A stretch of 64,000 nt of DNA from Chondrosia reniformis (lineage: Eukaryota > Porifera > Demospongiae > Chondrillida > Chondrillidae), in assembly GCA_947172415.1 (NCBI GenBank), contig OX359190.1:1240001-1304000 (forward strand), given 5' to 3'. Every line of letters begins with the position of its first letter. The stretch's first letter is position 1. The notes under the pieces were generated by a model. It saw only the letters and a program-made list of their open reading frames with translations, searched no databases and had not been told where the DNA came from. The position numbers were made by a program, and so were the translations under genes. Positions 11,701-23,914 of the stretch are shown one piece after another.

Positions 11701-14700
11701 TTTTGTCTGTTTTTAAAAAAGAAGAGAGTTGCCACGTTTTTAAATTATACAATCTGTCTTGTTCAAAGTAAATGAAAGGTAAACAGAAGTCAAATGAAGG
11801 TGTCAGTGAATGTTTAGAAGAGATGTCGGGTTAATGCTTGTGGTCCTGTGGCCATTTTTAATTAGCTTTATTGACCAGTTATATATTGATTTGGAGAAAG
11901 TATTATCATACGAGAGTATGTCATATGTACATTTACATCATACATAGGTAGCTGCTTTATTGTCTGTTTGTGATCTAACTGTGCTATAAGATAAAAGTTG
12001 TTATATGTTAATGTATGACATGCTTTCATGGAAAATGTATGAAACCTGTAGTATAATAAGTTCCTTCTCTGTGCTCTACCTGCAGGGGGATCCTAAATGG
12101 TATAAACAGGCCATAGATGAACATGGTTCAGTTGAAGTGAACATTATCTGCTGTTTCCTCACAGGAGGCTCGCGTGTTGGTAAAACCTCACTGAAGCACT
12201 ACCTGCTCCACAACACAGCAAGAGAAGACAAAACTAACACTGGAGTGCTGGAAGCTCCTGAAGTGGCCACCATTGCACAAGGCATTGCCATTGGGTCTTC
12301 TTGGGAAGTTTTGGATGATGACAAATTAGGTGAACTTATTTCCCAAATTGATATGGAGAAGACAAAGACCTTTCCCAGCAACACTCCACACATCACAGAA
12401 TACTCGCCTCGACAAGCTACAGCAGCAGGTAACACAAGAGTATTGACTTTGTGGGACAAAGTCAAAAAGCTGTTTCAAAGAAAGTCAACAACAGTGCAGT
12501 CTGATGTCTCTCCCAATCCAACTCTGACTGCTGCCACACAAGCCCTTCCCAGCAAATCTCGTCCTTCCCCAGAACACCAGGACCCTTTACTGTTACTACA
12601 CCAGGCCAGGGAGAGATTCTTACTGAAGCACAGTGTTCCTACTGGAGCCACTTTTGATGAGAAGGAATGTACGTTCATTTACCTCCTGGACACAGGAGGC
12701 CAGCCCTCCTTTCAGAATGTCCTACCACTCCTACTGGACTTTCCCTGCAACTTTCTGCACGTCTTTAAAGCTTCCGAGAGGTTGACAGATCCGTACATCA
12801 ATGCTTACTGTCAAGATGGAATCACTGAAGAGAAGAGAGCCAACAGCCATTCAACCTGGGAATTGATGAAGGAGTCCGTTACAGCTGCCTACACAATGTC
12901 CATGAAGAGCAAGCGGCAGTTGGAAGCATTCAATGTTGCCACTGAGCCCCAATTGCGCATTTTCCTAGTTGGCACTCACCTTTCCCTTCTTCCTGAAGAT
13001 CCTGAAGCCAAGAGAGCTCTACTGGACCACAATGAGAAGGTTTTAGAAGAAATGGACAACAGACCATATGACAGCAACAGGGTATTTCCCCCAAAACAGG
13101 TTGTCTACAAAGGTGCTGGTAGCTACTTTGTAGTGGACAGTCAGCTACAGGGAGACAGCAAACTGAAGGAGCACACTCGTAAAGCTGTAAATGTTCTTCG
13201 CTCTCTACTTTCAGATGGCAAGAATCGGTTAACACTGAAAGTTCCCAAAGCTTGGTACTGCCTGCAACTAATCACATCTATTGCGAAAAAGAAGATGTGG
13301 AAGTTCACAGAACTGAAAGAGTTCTGCATCCAATGCCAATTTATCCAAGGTGTGGATGCTGATGGACAGCTCCTTGCACTGCTGAACCTTTTTCATTGCC
13401 TTGGGTTCTATGTGTACTTTGATCTGGGTGAGTACAAAGAGCAGTGGATCTGTACAGATGCAACCTTTCTGTACAAGGAAATGTCCAAAGTGCTATCAGT
13501 CCAGTATGGCCCAAATGAATCTCCAAGTCCAGAGCTACGCAAATTCATTGAAAAAGGTGTGATTTCTGAAGCAACTTCTGAAGATTTGTTCCAACAGCTA
13601 GGCATTGATGCTGACATCCCAACAAGATGGCTCCTGGAAGTCCTAGTAAATGTCGGTATTGCAGCCAAAGTGAGAGAGAAGGAGACATACTACTTCATTC
13701 CAGCAGTCCTTCCTGAGAGGCAGATCCACCTACCTGAAGCATCTGTGGCCACTTTGGGATTCACTTTCTCATTCCAATCTGACGAATATGAGAGATACAG
13801 CTGTGTACCAACTGGTCTATTCCACAGACTGGCTGTGGATATTGCAAGTGGCAGACAGGTTTTAAACGAGGAGGAAGTAAGGCCATTGCAGTTGAGACGA
13901 AAGCAGTGGAGATACTACCACAAGCAGTCTGACAGTAGACAGTTCATTTTCACACAAGAAAATGCCCACATTGCTCTTTCCCAAAAGGAAGACCTGATTC
14001 AACTTCAACTGTTGGTTCCTGAGGACTTTCCAAACACAGAGCCGTCCTTGTCTGAGCTCTGCAGGCACATCAGAAGGGAGATGTACGAGCGCATTTGTTA
14101 CGTGAGTGAGGTAGTATTTGGTGCAGAGTTTCTTGAAGAGAAAGCCACTCTAGAGGACGGGGTCATTTGCAGTCACCAGAATTGTAAGGGATCCAGTTTG
14201 CATCTTCTGCGATTTGAAGTCGGCAACCAGAGAAAGGGTCTGTGTACCAGACTGAACAAGATGACTGGACTAACTCCAAGAGAGTTGGTTTGGGTTGCTA
14301 AGGAACAGGACAGCAACACCAATGTAAGTTTGCATAATATTATGTATTCAACACAATAGACGTTATCACGAATGTAGCAATTATTGACTGTATATTTTAC
14401 ATTCTAATGTTGCTGCTACCGACGCTATATAATATGTTATTATTGTTATTATTTGGACACAAGTAATTTATTGATTTTATATCTTCTTCTGTATAGTTGA
14501 GCGTAGCTGGTAAAGTGAAATTTGACAGAGACCAGTTCCTTCTCTATAAAGACCAGTCTACCTGTACAGGAGGATCTGAAGTTGTTAGACAGCCAACATC
14601 ATCTGCCAACTCGGGAGAGTGTGATGGTGAGGGAGGCAGTTGGAAGCAGACCTTACGGGCCAAACACTGGGTTTACCTTGTTGAAAACCTCGCCACTGGT

Positions 14701-14961
14701 AACATAGTCAATGAACTATACCAGGGAGTGGGTGGAAAGCCACTAATTACAGACAAGGTGTATGATGAAATCAAAGCAGCAAAGAGCAGAGAAGAATCCA
14801 ATGTAATCTTTCTCCGTCACCTCCTGAGTACTGGTACAGAGGAGACATTGAGGCTGTTTTGTAAAGTGCTTCAAGATACATCTGTAAAGTATCCGGTACA
14901 TGAAGAGATTCTCCAGAAACTGCAAGAGGACAAGCAACTTTCACTTGTTTTTCATTTATAA
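8735..14961 (+). CDS. kelch-Roc-COR-CARD protein K1
   Basis: Four exons: 8735-8749, 10288-11139, 12086-14323 and 14497-14961, all joined in phase 0, giving about 1189 residues. Exon 1 encodes only MSKDK before a GTGAGT donor. Exon 2 is a kelch propeller (residues about 6-289). Exon 3 holds a Roc GTPase with P-loop GGSRVGKT (about 316-323) and switch DTGGQ (about 491-495), a GTHLS segment (about 585) in the G4 position, then COR (about 670-1000). Exon 4 ends in a CARD-like death fold (about 1087-1180). Roc-COR proteins are GTP-dependent dimeric switches and CARDs recruit other CARD proteins, so a cytosolic sensor-switch-adaptor role is inferred. No membrane segment is seen. Exon 2 cannot extend upstream because an in-frame TAG lies in the acceptor. 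The exon 1 join is the least certain step. Confidence 0.8.
8852..9685. mobile_element. 0.83-kb non-autonomous element inserted in K1 intron 1
   Basis: Units 2 and 3 read straight through this site (TTTAATTTAGCAAAC), whereas unit 1 is interrupted. The ends are inverted repeats containing TAGGAAAAGGGCCCTTAGGG (8852 rightwards and about 9676 leftwards). ATTTA flanks both sides as a probable 5-bp target duplication. The right end carries about 9 extra bases outside the inverted repeat, so the left tip may be truncated. No transposase is present; the small ORF at 9348-9530 has no recognisable domain. Confidence 0.65.
9809..9970 (+). other. small ORF in K1 intron 1, conserved in units 1-3
   Basis: A 53-codon ORF beginning MRPTRQIEIVVLPENS recurs at 24715-24882 and 47289-47456 with 53-55 codons. 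It could be an alternative first exon or an upstream ORF of the K transcript. The few differences between copies are mostly non-synonymous, so coding constraint is not demonstrated. Confidence 0.25.
10288..11139 (+). other. K1 exon 2: kelch propeller
   Basis: 284 codons. Repeated kelch signatures are visible: VYGG, then ...VYN...W; IGG...TWTGKEW; VSGG...DTIEFLDV...IW; and a final FGG near the C-end. The exon lies between acceptor TCAATTAG and donor GTTAGT. Compared with K2 and K3 the strands are near-identical, while inter-blade loops at about 10420-10445, 10640-10655, 10687-10705, 10762-10785, 10817-10835, 10912-10932 and 11085-11105 differ in sequence and often in length. Confidence 0.85.
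11164..11309. repeat. intronic inverted repeat (about 146 bp) after kelch exon, K1
   Basis: Arms beginning CAAGTCTTGTTAACATT and ending in its reverse complement extend imperfectly to about 38 bp, around a ~65-bp loop. It starts about 25 bp after the kelch donor and is found at the same place in K2 and K3. It could be an old MITE or a structured intronic RNA. Confidence 0.6.
12086..14323 (+). other. K1 exon 3: Roc GTPase and COR domain
   Basis: 746 codons from acceptor CTACCTGCAG to donor GTAAGT. Order: short linker, P-loop at exon residues 27-34, an insert of about 150 residues of low complexity between P-loop and DTGGQ (residue 202), GTHLS at about 296, COR from about 381 (W-x2-LQLI... then LLALLNLFHCLG). 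The C-terminal COR half has the PTGLFHRL motif. The insert is much longer than the P-loop-to-switch spacing of ordinary Roc domains. Confidence 0.85.
14497..14961 (+). other. K1 exon 4: C-terminal CARD-like domain
   Basis: 154 codons plus stop, acceptor TCTGTATAG. After a disordered Ser/Gly-rich linker the segment from LRAKHWVYLVENL to about HEEILQKLQ matches the CARD pattern of six helices: basic residue and LV-x2-L in helix 1, a G-x-ITDKVYDEI-like helix 3, then FLRHLLSTG and FCKVLQD. The same exon is 95% or more alike in K2 and K3. A generic death fold is the alternative. Confidence 0.75.
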
Positions 14962-15230
14962 TTAAGTCTTTAGTTTACTATTTAGTACATCATTTATCAA
15001 TTTATACATTATTTTATGTATATATACATATGTATGTATTGTATTCATGTCGCAATATTTTATGGTACAAAATGGCTGTCAATCGATCAGGATTCTGAGC
15101 CATGGTCAAGACCTGCCACGACCACGATTTGAGATTTGATTGGGCAAGTATTATACAGTCTCGAAATGTTATCGTGTGAGAATTGAAAAAGTATACATCA
15201 AGACATTTGCGATCTGCTATAGAAGTACAG
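14962..15230. other. K1 3' flank
   Basis: AT-rich sequence after the K1 stop, shared with the flank of K3 and partly with K2. No ORF or RNA gene is seen. It ends where S-gene-derived sequence begins. Confidence 0.4.
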
Positions 15231-15726
15231 TCAAAGAAGTACACAATTGTCTATGCTCTGAGTACACACAAATGTAAGTTGACTTGTCACAATAACTGCC
15301 CTTCACACTCAAAGCTCTGTTTATACCAAAATGAGTTGAAATGTGGAGTTTGGGAGAACACATTGGAAACAGTGAATTATTGAGATCCACTGTACATATA
15401 TGTAATACATTAGGGAGGTGTAAATGATTCTCTGAATTTTGTGTCATTGGAATACTGTCAGAGCTACTGGTTTACAAAGTGACACATTTTGTGACATTTC
15501 ATCAGTTGAGATTGGTCTACTAAACCAAATTACAACCATCTTCCTACTGCTTTCTCATCGCTTTATAAATGTTTGTTGTTTTGTAGTTGAGAAGAAGCTG
15601 TACTTGTACAAGCTGACTTATAGTACTGAGAGAGGGGAAGCAAAGGCCAGTCATGTCAGCTACAAGATGAACCTCCCTACTGGGGAGGAAGGAGGGAATA
15701 ATTATTACTCTCTTTGAAGGAAAGAG
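15231..15726 (+). pseudogene. semaphorin-like exon fragment downstream of K1
   Basis: Begins in mid-exon with sequence equal to S1 4356-4395 (KKYTIVYALSTHK), keeps its donor and the following intron, and continues through the next Sema exon (15587 onward). It then diverges at a changed, stop-containing end (NNYYSL then stop). No other S exon is attached. It recurs after K2 and K3 and looks like the scar of an unequal crossover or segmental duplication. Confidence 0.8.
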
Positions 15727-16766
15727 TAAAGAAAAGAAGGAAGGTAACTTACTTATGTACTTAAAGGAAAGAGTCTTGCCTGTGGGACTGATCCATGTAA
15801 ATATAGCATGTAAGAAAATATTTATTACTCATATACATTAGGTTTCAAAATTGACTAGATGCAACCCATCACTGCATGACAAGTGATAATCAAACCACAA
15901 GTGCTTATAATCATCCTCGTATGAAGAAGAAAGAAACAGAAAAGGAACATTATTGCACTAAACAATGAAGTCTTGCCTGTGGGACTGAAGTCCTATTAAA
16001 TAAGAACCTTTTAATTAAATAGTTTTCCTTAGTGGTTGATATATTCAATAAGTGAAATAGGCCCACAGACTTTTCAGTGACCTAATTTAGTTTCATGATA
16101 TCAAAGTGGCACCCTTACAATTTGAAGGGTGACTGGTCTAATGTTTGAAATTCTTCACTTACACAGTGTAACCATGTCAGTGTAGAATTTGTTATTATGT
16201 CAGCATATTACATCATCAAGGCGAGCAGTCATGAGCTCCCTCCCCCTTCCACTACCATTTCATTTTTGTGGGCAACAAGTACAAATATTGTATCTACTGT
16301 ATAATCCATATCACTCTAACCATAGTATTTATACAGGTTTATGTGCATGTGTACGTAATGTATATACGTATACATTACTTTATATGACATATTCAATATG
16401 TATATGTGATTAGTGCAGACTTCCTTGCATGTGTACATAACGACTTAGGTTTGTCACTCAAATACAAAACTGTTATTCCTAAATTGTGCAAAATAGATAT
16501 AAATAAAGTGCTCCATTTAGTAAAACTATAATCACTTCCAAAGTGGTTGGATTTCAGTACTAAGGCTAGTATAGTAGAGGTTTAATAATAAGAACTTGTA
16601 TGCACTGTTTCCTCAGATAATGCAAAGGTTGATCTGTATTGAGTTGAGGATCTAAAACTATACTACTTTAATTTGCACTGTAATTAATATAAATGTATAT
16701 ACGTATTTACTTTAATATGTATTTGTGTACGTACATATGTGTATGTATACAATTGTATTTCTGCAG
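15727..16766. other. spacer between K1 scar and S2
   Basis: Matches window positions 1-842 from about 15941. It should contain any S2 promoter and first exon, but no signal-peptide exon is recognisable. Confidence 0.4.
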
Positions 16767-17450
16767 ATACAAACTGGTAGAGTATTCCTCGGATTTGTCA
16801 CAAATAATTCAAGTGAGTTTCCTTTTACTTTACATTTATTTGCATTTTATTATGTACATACGTATATATACTGTGAATGTACGAGTATTGTCATGGCAAC
16901 TGATCACTATGACAACGACTAGGCTAAGCTGGTATTTAAAAGGAAGTGGTTGGAATGTTCATGTATTGCACAGTACCAGAAGTCTCCTCAGTGAGAATTG
17001 GAACCTATTACGACCAATCATAGGAATTTGACTTTGTTTCTCCATTAGAGGGTTTCAGGGAAAAAAGGCAAAAATTCTCTTAAAGATCTTGGGGGGAAGT
17101 AAATTTTCCCAAATCATTTCCATTCCTTGAATACAGAATGTTAAATTATTTATCTTTAAGCCTCACACATCTACCCTGAAGACATTCTGTTAGATTTGTC
17201 CACATGCGTACGTACGTATGTACATGTCCATGTTCTTCCATTTGCTATTCTGGTCCTTTGTCTTTTCTACTTTCTTGTTTGTTGAGAGTTGAAGGTTGAT
17301 CTGACTCTCTTTGTCATTGTTATTCCAGCAGCACCTCCTCCCTCTGCACATAACAGAACTGTCACCAGTAGAGTACATTCTCCTGTGTTGTTAAAATAAG
17401 TGTAGAACTAAGGATTTGAAATCACCATGTTCCATGTGATCCTACGCATT

Positions 17451-17920
17451 CTAGTGACCGCCTCTCTAGTGTGACCACCTCTCTAGTGTGACCACCTCTC
17501 TAGTGTGACCACCTCTCTAGTGTGACCACCTCTCTAGTGTGACCACCTCTCTAGTGTGACCACCTCTCTAGTGTGACCGCCTCTCTAGTGTGACCGCCTC
17601 TCTAGTGTGACCGCCTCTCTAGTGTGACCGCCTCTCTAGTGTGACCGCCTCTCTAGTGTGACCGCCTCTCTAGTGTGACCGCCTCTCTAGTGTGACCGCC
17701 TCTCTAGTGTGACCACCTCTCTAGTGTGACCACCTCTCTAGTGTGACCACCTCTCTAGTGTGACCACCTCTCTAGTGTGACCACCTCTCTAGTGTGACCA
17801 CCTCTCTAGTGTGACCACCTCTCTAATGTGACCACCTCTCTAGTGTGACCACCTCTCTAATGTGACCACCTCTCTAGTGCGACCACCTCTCTAATGTGAC
17901 CACCTCTCCATAGTGGCCAC
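17451..17920. repeat. 17-bp minisatellite, about 27 units (S2 intron)
   Basis: The longest of the four arrays. A block of GACCGCC-type variants is nested inside GACCACC-type units, suggesting internal expansion of one variant. Confidence 0.95.
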
Positions 17921-20900
17921 TTGTGAATAGTCTATCTTCTCTCAGTCTGTAGATTTACCAAACAATTTCACAGATACAGATAATAGAAATTTTCACTTTT
18001 CCGATCAAATTGAAGAATGTAAGAAGAGTTTACGTTCTCAACCAGAGCTCGTGAGTCTATATATGGCAGTCTCATATATCTAGATCCATTGTGGTTGGGA
18101 ACAGTGCTAGATAGTTGTACCTGTTTCGGTCATCAAATTCATCAAATCATAAAGCAGCAAGGAGCTGCATGAGTACCCACCAAATACAATACTTGTGGTT
18201 TGACTATCACACATGATAACCCACACACATGTTGGCTCCATATATGTAGATTCCCTCTTATTGTCATGTTTATTAGTATATTAGTTTTCCTCAACTTCTT
18301 GTTGTTCTAATGTGTCTACAGCGTTCAAACCTCAATCAACTCATCCGAGAGAAGGTCGGAAGTGGGTTCTCTTCATATTACAACTTCATTCCAGTGGAGA
18401 CCTTTGTTGAAGGTACAGAGGTCAAAGGTCATACATTGACTATATACAGTAATTATGTACCTGTTAAACTCACTTGTCTATGCAGTGCAATAGTTTTGTA
18501 ACACGTAGGCCATGCTTACATGATATATATTTAATTTGGGATTATATATATGAGGTTGCTGATAGAAATCACACAGTTATTTATTGAAAAATGGCTGTCG
18601 TATATTTCAAGGTACATAGAGATGTTTACTAGAAGAAAAAAAAACGATTTTGGTTTATGCACCATTTTCTGCAATTTCTACTGACAACACTGAATTATAT
18701 TTTCTGCACAACTTATCTGTTCTTGTATGATCTTTACTGTACCTGCACCAGATCCATTTCCTGTGGGTGGAGCCTACTAAACTAGTGACTCTGTTAGGTG
18801 CTGTGAGGGAACTGTTTCAACTTTGTCTTCTGTTGTAGGATGACATTGGCATATACGATGACAGGCTGACACTGAAGGTGTTCCGGTCCTTTGTGAAGAC
18901 CACACTCGTTTGCAATGCCTCTTCTCCAGGGGACCTCAACCAGCACTACGTATTTCCTTATATAGGTAAGCCCTGGAAAAATAGGGAAACTTTAAGATTT
19001 AAAGTTGATCTACGTAAAAGCATTGATATCATCATCATTACAGTAATATCGAGAGTGTGGTAATGATGATATGGGGAAAGCCCTGCTCTGTATATCCAAC
19101 TCACTACTCATATAGAGGATTCTCTAGATTCTCAGGAGACTAAAGATGAACCACCTCAAACATTATCTTTTATTTCTGTCTTCAGTTGATGCTGTTTATG
19201 TGGAGGAGGCAAGTTTGGATCAAAAGGTTATGAAGCCAATGATATACACTACATTCCAGATGTCCCATCCGCATGGAAAACAAGTTGTATCCTCTTCAGC
19301 TATTTGTGTGTTTGACGTGGAGAAGATTGTAACGGCCTTGGAGTCTGAGGAACTGCACAACTTTAAAACTGGTGAATCAGTCAATGGACCATCTGTTACT
19401 GTAAGTTGTATTCACTGGACGCCTTAATTATCGCTCATCTAGAAATCCCATTAGTGATATTCAAAGTCTATAATGTGTATAGTACTGTATGGCATGTCTC
19501 ATTAGTATCACATTCAATTTACTTTTAGTGCGAGACTTCAGTCAATCGTACAATGGACCAAATTACAGATGTAACTTTGTCTAAAGCAGTTGTTACTAAC
19601 AAAGAGTCCATTCTAAAGTCTGCTACTCATTTGATAGCTGACGGAGAAAGGTGATTCATACTCTATATCACAGTAAACAGTGCCTTTAATTATGTCTATT
19701 GTACAGCATATTCAACATTATTACTCTTAAAAGTCATCATCAGAATGTTTGTTGATTTAAATCTGTTAGGTTGAAACGTGTAGTTGTTGGCACGGCAACA
19801 GGTTTGGATTCAAAGAAGTACACAATTGTCTATGCTCTGAGTACACACAAATGTAAGTTGACTTGTCACAATAACTGCCCTTCACACTCAAAGCTCTGTT
19901 TACACCAAAATGAGTTGAAATGTGGAGTTTGGGAGAACACATTGGAAACAGTGAATTATAGACATTCACTGTATCTATGTAATACATTAGGGAGGTGTGA
20001 ATGATTCTCTGAATTTTGTGTCATTGGAATACTGTCAGAGCTACTGGTTTACAAAGTGACACATTTTGTGACATTTCATCAGTTGAGATTGGTCTACTAT
20101 ACCAAATTACAACCATCTCCCTACTGCTTTCTCATCGCTTTATAAATGTTTGTTGTTTTGTAGTTGAGAAGAAGCTGTACTTGTACAAGCTGACTTATAG
20201 TACTGAGAGAGGGGAAGCAAAGGCCAGCCATGTCAGCTACAAGATGAACCTCCCTACTGGGGAGGAAGGAGGGAGTAATTATGACTCTTTTGAAGGAAAG
20301 AGAATGAAACTTGTTAATGTAAGTGTTTAGAGTAGTACTGTAAAGTCTCATTGCTGAGTAGAGGGTACTGATTATTGAGAGTTACTGAGCATAATCGCAG
20401 CAACTGGAATAACACAATGAGTGTTTAGAGTAATATTCTATCGTTTGTAACTAAAAGATTATGTGACCCTTAAATGTCAACAGAAATGAACATTTTAGTT
20501 AATAATGTAAAAAATTGTCATACAATGCTTTTTGCTTTAACTGTTACTCGCAAGGTTGACATTTATTTATCTTTTCCATGATCATTTGGAATATTCATGT
20601 TGCACACTCTACTAAGTACTATTTGAATGTACAAGTCTTCACTAAGTATGACTGTCCTGTGGTTGTGGTACTTACAGGAGACCAAGATGTACATAACAGC
20701 GGAAGGTGGACTGTACCTCATTGACACTAATAACTGTACTCTTTACGATGGCTGCTCTTCTTGTGTGACTAGTCTAGATCCACACTGTGCATACGACTTC
20801 AAACAGAATAAGTGTGTCTCCATCAGTAGGTCAGTACTTATGAGTAGCCATTTTGTTTTAATTATGTATACATTTTAGTCTTACATACTTTATAGTTGGT

Positions 20901-21656
20901 ACTGTATGTATTTGGTTAATAAATGGTTGATGAATATTCGTCTGCCAATTTTGCAATACACGAAGCCCCAGTGGAGAAGAAGGAGAAGGAGAAGACTCTT
21001 GTATCCTCATACAAAGCTCTCACTAGATTTAGTTCCCTATAGGCCTTTACTCAAATGTAGATGTAGCATGTAAGAAAAATGGTGTGCTAGAATATTATAC
21101 ATATATTGTATTTCTTTCATTTCTTTATGGATAAATTGGCATATTTTTTTTAAGAATAATGTTGACCTTCCTAGAGGTATATAGAGTAACTTTGTTTTTA
21201 TTTTCAGCTCAACTGATCCTAGTTCCCTATTTCAAGATTTAATTAATGGAGATGAAGGTATTTGTGCAGGTAGGGAATCATACTTGTGCTGTGTAATGCA
21301 CCCTCTCTGCAGTCCCTCCGTCTCAACCTCCCATTTCACCCTCTCCACCTCACCTCCCTACCTCACATCTCCACATTCCAGTTCAGTCTAGTTCCATTGT
21401 CTAATCCACCCCTTCCCCTCTCTGTAGGTCGTGATGGCACTCCTACTCCTCCTACTAGAACAGAACCTAACAGCCTCACAACAACAGCTAAATCAACAAC
21501 AGTAATTCAAGCCACAGCTATTCCGACACCAAGTTAGCCAAATATCACATTACCTGTTTTGAGGGAACATTTACTGTTAACTGTTTTATTCTACTAATAC
21601 ACTTGTATGTCTGTTGGGGGTACAGTAACACTGGTGTTGTTACAAGTAGTTTTATA

Positions 21657-21809
21657 TTTTGGATGGAACATGATGTTTAGACTTGTTGAGCATCTGAAGA
21701 CATAGTTTTTGGTATTCTATGTTATCTCTCAGTCGCTGATGAAGACACTCGAGATCAAAATGCCAAAACTGTTAGACACTCAACAAGTTGAAAGATGTAC
21801 CATCCAAAA
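21657..21809. mobile_element. MITE-like foldback element, S2 intron
   Basis: Orthologous to the S1 element at 6183, in the same intron with the same inverted ends. Confidence 0.5.
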
Positions 21810-23192
21810 GATACATTCAATTCTTACTTTAATGTAGTTTTATATATTAGTTATAATAGTATGTGATCTGTATCTTGTAATATAGAGGTAACCGAGAAGC
21901 TTGTAGTAGCAGGAGATGGTGACGATGAGATTGATTGGTGGCCATTAGGTATTGGAGTGATCATAGGACTTGTTGTTGGTGAGTATGTCATGTGATCAGT
22001 GTTCATTCAAAGGAAACATCAGCTCCACAGTAACGTACAGTAATGCATAAAATGTATAATCATCAGATATAGTAATCGAGAAAATACCATTTACAATAAA
22101 TTGGGACCTCAATTTTATGGCTGTTTTTAAGTGCTCACCTACTGGGTTGGTTATTTAGTGTGGCTTTCACTAAAGTAGACATTTGATACAAAATTTATTG
22201 TAACAATGAAATTCTGAATATACCACTCATCATACACCATTTTAATGTGTTTCCAATCTTGTCCTTTTCAAGGTGTGTTAATTGGAATATTTGCCTGTTT
22301 CATATGCAAATGGAGACAAAACAGAAATGACAAGCAAGGCTTTGGAGATTCATACACTGGCTACCATTCCTCGTCCAACGGAAACAACAAATCTGCAAAT
22401 GGATCAGTTCTAAATGGTGTTCAAAAGCCCAACAATGCCTTTGATGATGGAGGGGAGAATGCCCCAATTAGTGTAAAAGGGAGTAACCAGACTATAGAAA
22501 ACAAAGACGAAAAGCCTCCACTCTTAAATTTGAACCTAAAAACTGACAATGAGACTGGCTTGTTGAGGAAACCGGCAGATCTCCAAAACTCATCAGATAG
22601 TGCAGTGTCCCTCCCTACTGACCTCAACCTTGCAGAGAGCTCTTGTGGGACTCCTGAGACACCCATCACCAACTGGGAGTACGACAAGTTTAAGGACAAC
22701 CTTCAACAGTCACCAGATAAAAACTATAAAATGGGAGTTGCTCCAATGTCTCAAACTTCAGACTATCCTGATATAGTCATTAGGAGGGAAAAGCCCTTCT
22801 CAAATCTGTCTCAAAACTCCCCTACTTTCAGTCCAGTACGAGATATAAAGAGGGAAAGTACCCTCTCCCAAGGCTCCACCCACTATATAAGATATTCATC
22901 ACCTCGTGATCAGAGATGTGATAGTTATTTGTCTCAGCAATTACCTCCAACACCAGAAGGGTTTTCCCCTAGGGAAACTAAAAGAGACAGTAGACTGTCC
23001 CAAGGCTCTCTCAACTTTGTCCTGGGGTCCATCAATGAGAAGGATCCGAGACGTTCCAACACTCCTTCCACCATCCGCAGCACCTCCTCCAAACCAGAGG
23101 TGTCAAGAAGATGGTCGACTACCTCTGGTCAACCCTTCATCATTGGGCACAGTCAGACCAGTTTGACTAAAACTGATAGTTTTGACTGCTAA

Positions 23193-23914
23193 AGGTCTCG
23201 CTCCATACATAGTAATGACACCATGTGAAATGTATATATTATACAGTATCTAGTGCCATATGTACCTATATATACATGTTGTATCAATTGTACTCTTTCT
23301 CATGTGAGATGTTTACAATATTATGTGTTTAATTGTAACATTTTCAATCCAGTTACATAACTCATTAAAACCTATTATATTTACAATGTAATACAATGTC
23401 ATGTTTCTAAATTGATTGAAATATTACTGAAATAAAATTAAAAGGTAGGAGGTACCATATTGAATCATCAGATATAATGAGCATTACTGACTCTATGGTT
23501 GCCATGGTTACTGTTCTGTCTCTTTCCCAGGATCCACTTGCATGATTTTCTCCTTTCTGACAGTTTAGGACCTTTTCCATTTCCGCTGCTGAAACTGCCT
23601 GCATGCTCCGAACAGCGAGACTATAAGAAAATCGCAGCTGTATAGTCAAGGAATACATCACTGTTTTGCCATATGTACCTATATATACATGTTGTACTCT
23701 TTCTCATGTCAGATGTTTACAATATTATGTGTTTAATCGTAACATTTTCAATCCAGTTACATATATAATTTATTATACTATGTACAATGTAATATTTGAA
23801 TTTTAAATTGATTGAAATGCAGAGTGTACTGTTCTAAGCAACCTCTGGGTCCTCTTGCATGATTTTCTCCTTCTGATCAAGTTTTCCTTATCTTCATACA
23901 TCCAAACAAATATA
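23193..23914. other. S2 3' flank with internal duplication
   Basis: Post-stop sequence at about 23250-23560 is partly repeated at about 23668-23880 (CATATGTACCTATATATACA and the following ATTTTCTCC block). The repeats include remnants of the antisense gene. No independent gene is supported. Confidence 0.45.

Larger units (their letters stand above)
16767..23192 (+). pseudogene. semaphorin-like copy S2, two Sema exons deleted
   Basis: Supported exons: 16767-16812, 18322-18412, 18839-18965, 19186-19400, 19529-19650, 19770-19852, 20164-20318, 20678-20829, 21208-21269, 21428-21532, 21886-21978, 22273-23192. The equivalents of S1 exons 1961-2122 (phase-neutral loss) and 2820-3073 are missing. Losing the second joins a phase-1 donor to a phase-0 acceptor and creates an immediate TGA. 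PSI, membrane helix and the whole 305-residue tail remain open. It is either a pseudogene or a source of an N-terminally truncated product. Confidence 0.75.

Noticed and set aside
17451..17920. Regular repeat array considered as CRISPR
   Set aside because: Direct 17-bp tandem repeats without spacers in an intron of a eukaryotic gene; a minisatellite.
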